From the NCBI GenBank assembly GCA_037576215.1, contig JBANDB010000008.1, forward strand, positions 496,001 through 560,000: a DNA stretch of 64,000 nucleotides, written 5' to 3'. The notes under the pieces were generated by a model. The model was not told the DNA's origin and ran no database searches. It saw only the letters and a list, made by a program, of their open reading frames with translations. Positions 47,930-58,827 of the stretch are shown piece after piece (positions within the stretch are counted from its first letter, which is position 1; each line of letters begins with the position of its first letter). The DNA comes from Armillaria gallica (Eukaryota > Basidiomycota > Agaricomycetes > Agaricales > Physalacriaceae). A program made the position numbers and the translations under genes.

Positions 47930-48640
47930 TCTTACGAAAATAAAGTGCTACTGGTGGAGCCGGTGCTTGCTGAAGAGGTGCAGATGGGGAGCGTAATTTC
48001 GGAGGATGATAACAAGTTGGCGACAGAAAGAGCGAGAAGGCTGTCGGCCAAAGGAGAAGGAATCCCAGTTTCGGGAAACGCGTAGGACAGCGTACGAATA
48101 CTACCATGGTCAACAGACAGATGAGCATCGACTTCACCGCAGCCTTGTAATTTACGTACCTGTTTGTATTTTCGCCTGGTATTCCCTTCCATGATCCTTC
48201 GTTACTGCATGTCAAATGTCACCAGACAACCGTGTGCTTTGCCTTGCTCTAGAATACCTGTCAGATAGATATTCGTGTTCAAGGAAACTGCATTGACCTG
48301 AATTATCATCTGCACTGCGTGATGTTGGACATAGATTCCTAGTCCGATTCTTTGTTAGAAATGCCGCCTACATAGAGTCATGTATTGCGAGCATTTTACC
48401 GTGCCGAGTGATGATGGACCTAGCTGAGTGATGAGAGATTGTACACGCATCGAAACGAGAGAGAACTGCCCACAGGATACTGGTTGCCGTCCATTCCGTT
48501 CAGTCATTCATTCAGTGCCACGTAGCAGTCTTGTTTTTTTAGTAAACAAGTGTTTTTTTGCCCATTACTGCTGTAGGCATGGGCAAAGTGATATCATAGC
48601 GAAGGAAGCGAAGCCGTAGCAAAGATCGGCTCATGCCGAT
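47930..48640 (+). repeat. Duplicated 720-bp segment, copy A
   Basis: Matches 56,120-56,840 in the same orientation over about 700 bp with scattered differences. Anchors include CTACCATGGTCAACAGACAG, CCTGTCAGATAGATATTCGT and GCGAAGGAAGCGAAGCC. The left part of both copies keeps one plus-strand frame (VEPVLAEEVQMGSVISEDDN here, VEPALADEVQTRSVVSEDDG there) ending at the same TAG, so the unit probably carries the last exon and 3' flank of a duplicated gene of unknown family. Confidence 0.75.
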
Positions 48641-49201
48641 AGGCGAAACAAGCCGAAATTGGACCGGTAGTCTCAAAGCCGAAAGCCGGACCGAATTGGC
48701 CGACTTGCTCGCGACTTTCATGTTCACTTACCACTGATATTCAAAACTTCTGGCTGAATATTTTCTGCGTTTTTCCAATGCCGAAAGTTCATGAACAACC
48801 GATGAATCAGATGTTCTGGCGCATTCTTTGGAAGGGTGGTTGTTGGTGTTTTGTGTGTCACACTAAGCATCTATATATGTGCTCAGCACCTTTCAGTGTA
48901 CATACTCGGTTGAACCAACATCGATCACTCTCTAGATCGATCGTTGTCGGCGGCCGACCAAGCCCGCTGAAGTAGCACACCACCTCATGGGCCTCGTGAT
49001 ACACCCATCCGATCGTTGGCACATCGACCTTCGACTCGTCCAAGTGAAGCTCTTTCACCTTGAGAAGCTCCTTCTCCTTCCAATTCTCGCAAAGCTCCTC
49101 GCCAATGTTCTGCCTCTTACACAGAAACTCCTCCTCCTCTTCCTTGCGAACTTCCTGCATCATACACAGAACATCCAGCCAGACATACTCCGCTCCAAGG
49201 T

Positions 49202-50640
49202 CATCGCTAAATCCGGGAAAAAGTAATATGTCATTACATGGATTGCAATTAGTCATCAGGGCGACAGTTACGCACAAGGCATTGTATGACATTACAATAA
49301 GGGTCGTCATCCTCATTCCAGATTATGAACTGTGTACCGTCTTACGAGTAGATTATGCTGTAGTAGAAGAATTAAGTTGAAGTTGCGAGATATGCATAAG
49401 TATCTCTCTTGACTCCTAAGTCCTTGTATAATTCGAATAAGCATCACACACTTGTTAGCATGATTAATAAACGTTATTGGTCCACCGGTGTTATCCTGGA
49501 CTGCTTATGTCCTAGAAGCTAGAAGGCGCAACGGCGGCACTGGCACATCTTCCTGAAATTTTCGTTGACCAAAGCATGACTAGTGGCACTCAACTGACAC
49601 TGCCAGGGACATACTTAACTAAGCTCTTCATGATTCCTGTAGATGACATGGTCGCCAAACCATGATTATCGTTCCCAGAGGAGGAAAGTTCGGACTTATA
49701 TAAATTCGAGTTTCATGCGGAGCGGCCGCAACCAGCCGATAGCACGCAATCCGCAATCGATCACTCACGTGTTTGTTTGTTGATAGCGACTCGGGTCCGT
49801 TCATTGCTTTCTGTCTCTTCCCATCATCCCTCGCGGTGCTGTCAACATCGATGATACCGTCAAGACACAAGAGCAACCCAAACCGCCTTTCAGTTCAGGA
49901 GGACCGTATATGAAAGCCATACCTAGGACGAGGATGAACAGATCGAGCTGGCACCCGGGTCAATGTTTTCTAGGATTCAGTGTCCAACAAAGATCTTTTA
50001 CGATACTACTAGACTGAGGCTGTTGGCTATGGGTGTTCTGATACTCGACTGGGCTCGACTGGCTGCTGGTCTTCGCTGTCTTATCTTGTATTGTCGGGCT
50101 CTACGCAGCTTTTTCTTTTAACATTTTTGGGATGCCGGGTACGTGCTTTCGTTTTCGTAGTCCATGGCTATTGCTGAGCATACACCATGTAGGTGCCGTA
50201 TTGCGTTCAACGACGGGATGTGTTATCTTAGGGGACCATGGAGCATCAACGCTTCGAGATTGTCATTGCGTCTGTTCCCAGGGTAGGCGGAGATGATTCG
50301 GTGTTCATGTACTCGGAACATGTCCTGTACAGTTCGACTAGATAGATAATATATTGGTTAACATACTCTTTCGATGCCTGAACAGTCTGTAATATGCAAG
50401 GAAATAAGGAGGATGCTTCTGCTTATTGGTGAGGGCTTGTGAGCTATTATCATGTCAAGTAATCCCTGTAATGCGATGTAAGGATGCTGATAGATTATAC
50501 GGATTATCAAATTTGACCTATCCATATATGCTTAAGTGAGCGAAGCTGTAATATGATTTCACATCATACCGATCACTGGACCTTGTACCGAGGATATTGA
50601 GGTTGTAAAGCCTTATGGACTTTTCCCGGATTTAGCGATG
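49202..50640. mobile_element. TIR element inserted in HET copy 3
   Basis: Both ends carry the perfect 20-bp inverted repeat CATCGCTAAATCCGGGAAAA, read inward. Outside the element the HET reading frame resumes: GT at 49200-49201 on the left and GT at 50641-50642 on the right is the only duplicated sequence, so the target duplication is 2 bp (GT) or none. The longest internal ORF is 82 codons (49628-49876 minus); no transposase is seen, so the copy is non-autonomous. The GT duplication does not fit Tc1/mariner (TA), so I leave the superfamily open. Confidence 0.85.
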
Positions 50641-51239
50641 GTTTAACATCTCGATCCTGATCAGATCAAAGCTGGCGTCTTTCGGTATTGGCACAGGCCA
50701 TTGATTTTGATTGATGGGTGTCATCACACGCGTGAGCTCGTCGTCATTCACCCACGCATGCGATATCGCCCACGGGTATTTGCCGACCACCCAGTATGGC
50801 ACCACCCGATTAGCATACAAATCCCAGACACGTCGAGGTGGTGCATCCCCGTCGATGATCTTATTGTCGACGAGCAATTGGTTTCGTATGTCCTGGTCCT
50901 TGCACTCGTCTTCGACGATATCTCTGGAGGTGTCCTTGAACCAATAGGTGCGTAAACGAGCGTAGGCAGTGCCAAAGTCGTAATCTCGGTCGACACAAGA
51001 TTCGAGAGCGGACCGTAGGGATTCGGAGAGCGTTTTTAGAGTGTACGGTGTACCGAGTGTGTCGTTGAGCCTGTCCAAGAGTCCGTTCACACCGAGCTCG
51101 GAGCAGGAAGTGAGAGTGATAGATGATTTTATCACAGGTTGTCGATCGGTGTAGGACTGTTGCTTCAACACGGGTGGAATGACGTCCAGGCTTGACTCCT
51201 CGCAGCCGGAGAGTGGGCTGTTGGGAAGATGCGGCTGAG

Positions 51240-52015
51240 GTTGTTGCTATAAAGTATTGGTCTCTGCCCTTTGATAACTGCTTTTACGCGCTTACCTTGG
51301 TGACGACGTTGGGTACATAAGAACGATCCTGTTGTTTTGCAATGAATCCTTTCCATTCGTTCGTTGCTGGTTATATCAGGATCAAGATCGAGAGTAAAAC
51401 AAATAAACATACGCTTTTGGGGATCGGAACTTGACGCTACAGTCGATGTAGGTTGGGACGAATATGTGGTCTTGTCCGGAGGTGGCTGGTAGTCATAGTA
51501 CCCAGGAGGCTGTCCCTATGACGTATTATTCTCTGGCTTTTGACAAAATCTTTACAGGCTTACCTCGTTGGCGATGTTGTGTACATCTGAAACATTTTTC
51601 TGAAAGTCTTCCATTGCTAGTGATATTAGGAGGAAGGTATGGATCATCGAGAGTAAGACAACTAAACATACAATTTTTGGAACCTGAACTTGCCGCGATA
51701 GCAGACTTAAGTCGGTGGAAATCTGTGGTCACGTCCAAAGGTGTCTGGTGGTCGTACTCAGAAGGTTGTTCCTATAATGTATTATTCTCTGCTCTTTGGT
51801 AAACTCTTCGACGTGCTTACCTTGTTGGCGACATCTGGACGATCTTTGAGTATTCCTCGTAATCTGCCAATAATTTTCTTTACTAGTTATGTAATGATAA
51901 AGATATGAATCATTGAGAGTAAGACAACCAAACATACCAATCTTGCAAACTGAAATCATAGCAGATGTGCGTCGGTACGAAACTGTAGTTATGCCCAGAG
52001 GTGTCTGCCAGGCTG
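51240..52015 (-). repeat. Triplicated exon-intron module in HET copy 3
   Basis: Three direct repeats of about 260-270 bp; the landmark TATTATTCTCTG or its variant lies near 51,252, 51,522 and 51,779. On the minus strand each unit has an exon, a donor GTATGTTT with a short intron (near 51,403, 51,660 and 51,921), a second exon ending VVTK, IANE or VANK, and a second intron starting GTAAGC. The next exon then starts QQP, GQPPG or EQPSE. The modules would add repeated Pro/Gln-rich peptides to the N-terminus. Confidence 0.75.
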
Positions 52016-52049
52016 TCCTCGCGGTAAAAAAACAAGCAATGCCAGCCAC

Positions 52050-52544
52050 ACTCAGACCGCTGTGTCGACATCAGTCACACTGCCGAATGATAGACGCTCA
52101 AAGATAACCCCGGGCCTCCAGCAACCATCAAGTCCGTTTGGACTGGACATTGAAGCCAGCCAACTTGCTAGTCACAGTGTATGTCTGTACGATTGTAACC
52201 GATATATCACTGAGCAGTGAGCATATTGAGGACTCGCATGCGCATAATTTCTGTGCTCAACTCTTGCTACCACGTAACCCGCACTTTCTAAACGTGAAGC
52301 CACCATCATTGCATTCAGTATCCTTCCCCCACAGTAATCAGCCCATCAACACGCAAATATCCAATCTCCGAGTGCGCAGGAAGCCGAAACAGGTTATTAG
52401 GTTTGCGATTTGTACTCCATTATGGAAAGTCTAACGGTCGCGCTATGTACCTACCTTATATGGCTGCGTTAGTGCCTGAGTACCCCTGGAACGCTTGAGG
52501 GTTTGAAATGAGGAATGATGGAGAGCTATATCATATCGATCGTG
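52050..52544. other. No recognisable gene
   Basis: Upstream flank of HET copy 3. One 98-codon plus-strand ORF (52138-52434) without motifs. Confidence 0.4.
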
Positions 52545-52645
52545 CATGATTACTTTTTTTCTCTTAGATTTTTAAACTTTTTATAATAAATATTCATATA
52601 AATAGTATAATAAAATATAAATAAATACAAAAATCAATCTATATA
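52545..52645. other. AT-rich block
   Basis: About 100 bp almost entirely A and T (long T runs, ATAAATA-type repeats), abutting a GC-rich segment that starts near 52,646. Confidence 0.7.
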
Positions 52646-53766
52646 TGCGAGATCGCGAGCGGGGGGCGCAGCATACACGGTACCGGGCATAGGCATGCAT
52701 AGAATTCTACACTGGGCCCCTGCTCGTCTGAACGAGTAAACGGCGCCAAAATCAGGGCTGCGCAACCATGCAGAACCCGAAAATGGGGGTATGGGAGTGG
52801 GGATGCTGTCGACAGTGGTGAGGATTGTTGGCAGCATTGGGCAGGCTTGCGGAGGGTGGCTACATGTTATCCTCGGTTGGATATAGCCCAGGCCACTGAT
52901 TGGTGGTAATGGTATAGGCTAGGGATGAACTAGGGGGCGAGCTAGGGATCAGCGGGGCCATAGACCGTCACAGGGAACTCGGGAGGGAAAGCGGCAGTCA
53001 CCATCAGATTCCCCAGTATTGAAAACGGGGGTGGGGATTCGATGGTGATCGTACGGTCGATGGAGGGTGCGGGACGCGGCGGGGATGGGTATCAAGTGTT
53101 GTCATCGTCATCGTCGATGATGACGACATCGGGGAGGAAAACGGGCTTGATAGACGTGATCCCCCATGTCAACAATGGGGGATGCACGAAGGAAGGGGTC
53201 CTTTCGGCTTGGAACGCGCGGTAGGGATCGATGTTGGTATCGGGCGAGGGTGACAGCGGCGGGGGCATCAGTGGTCGTATAGCTGTCGTCTTGGTGTCGT
53301 TCGACACATCCATGGGATGGTAATCAATGTTCAAACAGGTGTCGCTGCCGCTGTGGCCGTCGGACGTCGGTGGCCTGACCTTTATCCTGCCATCCCGCTC
53401 GTACCCTCCCTCCTCACTACGCATCCCAACCACATTCTGTCTGTTTCACAGCCCTTCCCTACCCTCTAACGTACCCCACCATCGTCCTTTGACCGTGCAG
53501 GCCAGTCCCGTCGTCGCCATCGTCGTCCTATTCGTCGTCGTCGTCGTCGTCGTGCTGGTTCTACACTCGTTCCCGTCCTGTGCTTGAAGATGGCACCCGA
53601 TTTTTGATCTTCCTGTGCGTCCGTGGTCGTCTGAGTATGAGGATTCGCCAGGCATGGGTGATTGGCCCCGATGTCGATGCGGGGGGTACTGGGTAGGATG
53701 GGGGGATGGCGCCGGTTGTCGGGGTACTGGCTGGCGGAACATCATGCTCGTCGTCTCCCTAGTCAA
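52646..53766 (-). CDS. Proline-rich ORFs in GC-rich island
   Basis: The minus strand has long open segments with biased composition: 53766-53446 (PRQPAPSPHPTQYPPHRHRG, poly-Thr tract from a GTC microsatellite), 53433-53092 (MPPPLSPSPDTNIDPYRAFQ, then WGITSIKPVFLPDVVIID followed by an Asp run) and, beyond one stop, YPSPPRPAPSIDRTITIESP. It resembles disordered proline-rich proteins, or the gag-like first ORF of fungal retroelements, but I cannot place it. The frames are broken at two points, so it may be spliced or decayed. Confidence 0.3.
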
Positions 53767-54742
53767 TGGCGGTTGTGAGAAGTCCGTTTGAACATCGTAG
53801 AAAGCATGAATTCGTGAGTCGATTGCATGCTATCTAGCACGCCATCTAGCGGAGTGACTCCTTCGATATTGGCGGGATTGTCCAGGTCTTCAACGACGCG
53901 AATCTCACTTAGTTTATTGAGCGTGTGATCGGCCAGCGATGAAAACAAGGGGAAGGCCTCAATCATCAGGTACGCAAATACTTGCAGGATCTTTGTCGTA
54001 GAAACGTTGTGTTACCGTAGAGATCGGGGGTGTTTTGTTTGATGATAGCATATATAATGGACAGCGTACTTCTCCCGGCGCTCCCCGTTAATGACATCGG
54101 GTCCGCAGGCCTTCCGTTCGATGGGAGAGAGAGAGAGAGAAAGATTGCCGTCCGGAAACCTGTCCTCCAAAGATTCGACGTCTTTCTCTAGCGAGACCGG
54201 TAGTTTAGGTTGAATGAGTAGCTTAGAAAATTGGTATGACCAATGTGTTGAAAACCGTTCTGCGATATTATCAGTATACATGCTATGCATGGGATCGTAT
54301 TTGAAAGTTTACCTTTCTGTCCCATGAATAAGGTGTATTCGCCACGACACGAAGACGGCGCATATCCAACGAGAAAATGTGGCAGAAGTGACAACACAGC
54401 AGGGGAGAGCTGCCAAAATTGTATTTATCACTAGCAACAGCACTCTACACTCCGTCGATTCGGAAGTGATAGTCTCTCCTCAGTCCTACTGATAGCGATG
54501 CGCAGCGATCAAAACTCAGTCCCAACGCATTGTATACGACATCTGCTTGTGAACAGATTGCGCAACGTCATGCGGCCGTCCCAACCAGAAAGCCATACCC
54601 CGAGACCGATGCATCCACCGACCAACGCGCTTCTTCCGTTACTAGCCATCGTCCACCCACGGCTAGTATTCATACAGAGGTCGAGCATCAGCCCCGTCGC
54701 TGAGGTTCTATGGAACGCTCCACGCATACAACCCTAGGAAAG
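53767..54742. other. No confident gene
   Basis: Short ORFs (53763-53966 and 54012-54290 minus). A segment reading EDLDNPANIEGVTPLDGVLD faintly recalls the end of fungal HNH-type proteins but is too short to call. A (GA)n run lies near 54,125. The part near 54,330-54,510 weakly resembles 41,550-41,720. Confidence 0.35.
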
Positions 54743-54757
54743 GTAGGGTTAGGGTTT
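54743..54757 (+). repeat. Telomere-like TTAGGG motif
   Basis: TAGGGTTAGGGTTTT, two units of the basidiomycete telomere repeat, preceded by ACCCTA so that a short hairpin can form. Single related motifs occur near 41,326, 47,790 and 61,397. Confidence 0.5.
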
Positions 54758-54759
54758 TC

Positions 54760-56119
54760 CCGTCCAATGCTCTGGTCACCGACTAGACTTGGTTTTCCTA
54801 CTGCAACCCACTTCGTCTAGCGTCGGGAATGCAAGGGTTTTCTGCGCCGCCTGTTCAGACATTGGTCTTCTTCCCCGCATGCCATTGCACCAAGCATGAC
54901 TGTTATCCCAGAGAAGGAACCAGCCTAATCCGACCTTCTTGCGGCAGAATAAGATGACGATCGCACAATTTCGGTATCACGACACCACATCCGTTTTGGT
55001 CTCAGTAGGGCCCAACGACTACATGCTGAATATTTTACCTATCTGGAAATCATTAGCCTGCCACAAAAGAAAGAGACATACGAGAAGTACTTACAGCGGT
55101 GCAACATCACTTAATCATCCCGAGCGGTAAACCACCGGAAGAAAGGATGCTAATATTCCAATCCGACGACATTCTGGCCCCGAGGTTCCCGCAGGAGAAA
55201 GCTTGGTCGTCACCACGCGCATCCACCAACAATGCAAACGTGGATGGGTGGTTTCGCTGTCGGCCTACCAAACGGATCCTTCGATCCCGCTGGTGAAGAT
55301 CAAGATAGGTACGTATCGACCAAGGCATGCTGAAGGAAGGTGACATGTGGGTGGCGTTTAAAGATCGAATGATTTGCCACTTGCACGATAGACATTGCCT
55401 TTTCGTTGCATTGGATGGATGGGACCGGTTTGGGGACCATAAGTAGGGAAGAGTTCGAGAGCATGAAGGAAGGAAGGTAAGATTTTGTTCGAGGTTTTTG
55501 GGAAGAATTCCATTTGTTGCAGTTGTAAAAAGATCTGGTTCTCTGCCGCTTGCAATGTGGGGTAAGGATGCGGAGTGAAGAACACGGGCTGGATGCAACC
55601 ACAAGCAGCGAACATCTCCGCTGTATCGGGAAGAGCGGCCCCGCATCCCGCCAGGTACTTGATAGGCGCCGAGGTGTGCGATGATATGCATCGTAAAAAT
55701 GGGCATCTCAGAGCGTATCCAGAAACAGGTCGAGCATGCTAGAAAATCGGCGCCATTAGAACTCGGGTACTCCGTAGCAGCAATACTACTCACTTTACTG
55801 CGATATGAGCGCAGCGTTCCCTCAGAATATTTCCTCCGTCGCGATGGTCACAGATGTGGTGATCACATTCTATCGCATGCGTCTTTCCCCTACTGATGGC
55901 AAAGAGTCGTCTAAATCTAGCAGTATACGTGCAGCCGACTGTCGTACAGGACTACGATTCGGTTGCGCGCGGTCTCGCCATCGTGGCAGCAGTATCCGTA
56001 CGTTTCTAGCTACCACCCTCTAGGTGTTGAGGATCCAAAGGCCGAAGGCGAAGACACATTGCTAGGAATTGGCGGAAGACGACCACGAAGTGCTGTTTCG
56101 AGCACTTAGCGATGTGTCC
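54760..56119. other. Unassigned ORFs
   Basis: Largest is 55107-55793 minus (228 codons), overlapped by another open minus frame (55615-55358) that reads AACGCIQPVFFTPHPYPTLQ and looks more protein-like. Neither is recognised. A plus-strand segment before the duplicated unit reads LAVYVQPTVVQDYDSVARGL, possibly the penultimate exon of the gene whose end lies at 56,281. Confidence 0.3.
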
Positions 56120-56840
56120 ATGTACGGAGACAAAGATAAAGTGCTGCCGGTGGAGCCGGCGCTTGCTGACGAGGTGCAGACGAGGAGCGTCGTTTCGGAG
56201 GACGATGGCAAATTGGTGGCAGAGCAAACGAGCACGCTGTCGGCCGATGGGGAAGGAAAACAGCTGTCGAGATACGCGTAGGATATTGTACGAATACTAC
56301 CATGGTCAACAGACAGATGAGCATTGAATTCACTGAGGCCTTGCAATTTACGTACTTGTTTGCATTTTCGCCTGGGATTCCCTTCCGTAAAATCTCGTTG
56401 TCAATACTGCATCTCAAATGTCGCCAGACCACCGGGTACTTCGCCATGTCCTAGAATACCTGTCAGATAGATATTCGTGTTCAAGGAAAATGCGTCGACC
56501 TGAACTATCATCTCGCTGCTTGCTGCACTGCGCGATTTTGGACATGATTCCCCATAAGTTCTGTCCGATTCTTTGGTCGAAATGCCGCTTACATTGAGTC
56601 ACGTATTGCGAAGACTTTACTGTGCAGTGATCAAATTAACCTAGTCGAGTGATGAGAATTTGTAAACGCGTCCGAGTGAAAGGAGAGAATTGCTCACAGT
56701 TGCCATCCCTTCCGTTCAACCATTCATTCAGTGCAGTGTCGTGTTTCTTCGCTCGTTTTGCCGTAGAGGTCAGAGTAGTATCATAGCGAAGGAAGCGAAG
56801 CCGTGTAGGACCGATGCATGCAAAGATCAACTCGTGCCGA
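56120..56840 (+). repeat. Duplicated 720-bp segment, copy B
   Basis: Counterpart of 47,930-48,640. Here the conserved frame is longer: from an acceptor near 56,067 it reads ELAEDDHEVLFRALSDVSMY and ends RYA-stop at 56,281. Copy B is therefore the better candidate for the parental gene. Confidence 0.75.
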
Positions 56841-57623
56841 TCTGCCGGCTTACTGGCGGACCATGAAATAATTTTGCCATCGGCATTGTCGATGATTTCG
56901 GTCCTCACGATCCGAATTCTCCTTTCAATCCTTTCCTCGGATTACATTATCGCGATTTTTATTTCGACGGCTCGTTCACTTCTGCGGTGCTGTTTCAACC
57001 TGTTGCGGAACAAATGTCTACCTTTCTCGACATTTCAGACTTTCAGACGATAACAAAAATCCCAGCAACTGTGTTGCATTCTTCCGAGGGGCAAGGCACG
57101 CATACACCGTTATTCTTGTCTTCATTCCTGCTCACCTAATGTGCGGCCTATCATCGTCAAGAGGCGAGGACTCCGTTGCAGCGAACAACTACCATGGAAG
57201 CCTGAACCAGGATAGGTAGAAAAAGAAATCTCGCTTCAGGCGGACGTCAACACATGAGGAATCGGAGGACGGCATCAGTATCAGGGCAGCACGTGGGTAT
57301 ATGCGCGTTCGCATCGACATGTATGCACAAGTGGGCTTTTGTCTAGCGCTATAGAAAGGAAGCCTTTGTCTTCTCTCTCACTCTGTGTTAAGTGATTCAA
57401 AAATCCGACATTCTCAGCGTTGTCAATATCATAGTCTCAAGACGTAACTTCAAGCTACATGAGCCTATCCAGAGTGGGATAATACCCACCCAACTTGGCA
57501 ACTGTGCATTGGCAAATTCCATCCAACTTTTAGCCTCGTTATCAAAAGGCCTTTGGGTGTCTTGGATAACCCGACAGATTACATTGTATTGCCTCTAACT
57601 TACTAGCTGGTTTCTCACTTAAT
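56841..57623. other. No recognisable gene
   Basis: Only short ORFs on both strands; nothing structural noticed. Confidence 0.4.
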
Positions 57624-58303
57624 ATGAAGTCCACTATTCCTCAGAATGGTTCCGAGGAAGAAACCACAAATCGAACACGCGTTCAGCTAGGTACATCTAG
57701 ACTTCCGTCTCCTCAAATTTGACGTAGCTTCACCTCAGGATTACGCGGAAAGCGCAGGGAAGAAAATTTTCCAATACATCCGTGAATAGACCGCTTTGAA
57801 TTTGAATTCACTAGCTGAAGGGATAAACGATACAAAGATCGTCGGCCACGACAAATGCACCCAATAAAACTGTATTGTCGGAATTGGTCATGACTACGAG
57901 GTCGGAACGTGCAGCTCGATTTCGATTTAACCAAGCTCCAAGCAAATGTCGAAGTTTTGGAGTACAATGGCTGGATTAGAGAATGCCGGGAGACAGAGTT
58001 CTGATAGGTAGACTTATCCTTTTTTCATTGGGTTCGTTGTTACTCGAAGTTTGAACTCAGACTCGCCGCGAAATTTGTTCGACAAAGGGCTCCCTCAGTT
58101 ACCGTTGACGAGGATTTACTTGTGGCAAAGGCTTTCCAACGAAGAGCTCCTTCGGTTACTGTTGACGGGAAATTTCTTGATGGTCTACGAACCCAGGCCC
58201 TCAATCAAGCACCAACAAGACTAGTAGAAGAAAGCGGAACCTTGATGTGCATGAACGCAAGCGAAAGGTCGGATGGTCTAGTCGCCAGCGCCGAGTTACA
58301 TTG
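57624..58303 (+). CDS. Possible small gene with 19-residue repeat
   Basis: An ATG at 57,624 opens MKSTIPQNGSEEETTNRTRV and meets a GTACAT donor. A later open segment (about 58,040-58,303) contains two copies of a 19-residue unit: LAAKFVRQRAPSVTVDEDL and LVAKAFQRRAPSVTVDGKFL, encoded 57 bp apart. Whether the two parts belong together is not established. No family recognised. Confidence 0.25.
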
Positions 58304-58827
58304 ATGGGATAGGGAAAAGCGACTCATTCACGAGTCAATCAATGTGAGTTTATTCTTCTATACGAATGATCACTATCAGACAGTCTCTACGTCGATTAGA
58401 ACCCGGAGGACTAAGCCCAAGGTATGAAGTCCGAGTTTAAATCAATTTCAACCGGCGAACGTGGCGGTGATATGAGAGAGAGATGCAAACATCGGAGTTT
58501 CAAAGTCTTCTTACTACTCCCACCAATCAGCCAATGCCAGCATCTCGTCTCTGTCCTTTACGACGGCGGTCCATCTCACTGCAAAGCGTCCAAGAATTAT
58601 TGATCGACTCCTTCCGTATCTCTGCCTAGTTTCCGGCTGGAGCCTTCCTTGTACGTGTGTCTTCTTGGCTATCAGAAAAAGAACGGCAAGCATTGAGGAT
58701 CATCTCGTATTCTAGGCCTGACTATCCGAACGCGGTAAATTTCAGTATATTTCGGATCCTTATTCACCTGCGTAAGAGGTAAAAACATGTCAAACTCGCA
58801 TTTATTTTACAAGAGACTGATGTAAAG

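Larger units (their letters stand above)
48880..52049 (-). pseudogene. HET-domain gene copy 3, disrupted
   Basis: The minus-strand N-terminal part (51171-50641) reads VLKQQSYTDRQ, RRVWDLYANRVVPYW, ISHAWVNDDE and LIRIEMLN. The continuation (49201 down to about 48,880) reads LGAEYVWLDVLCMMQ, KVDVPTIGWVYHEAHEVVCY and WFNRVCTLK. The two parts join exactly at a 1,439-bp TIR element (49202-50640). The second part has an extra Glu/Lys-rich stretch of about 26 residues compared with its paralogues and stops at the third HET motif; the C-terminal third is missing. Upstream, exons in 51,240-52,049 form a tandem array (separate entry); a possible start is the ATG at 52,049. Confidence 0.8.

Noticed and set aside
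53763..53966. HNH endonuclease fragment
   Set aside because: Only a loose resemblance over about 20 residues, no Cys or His motif visible.
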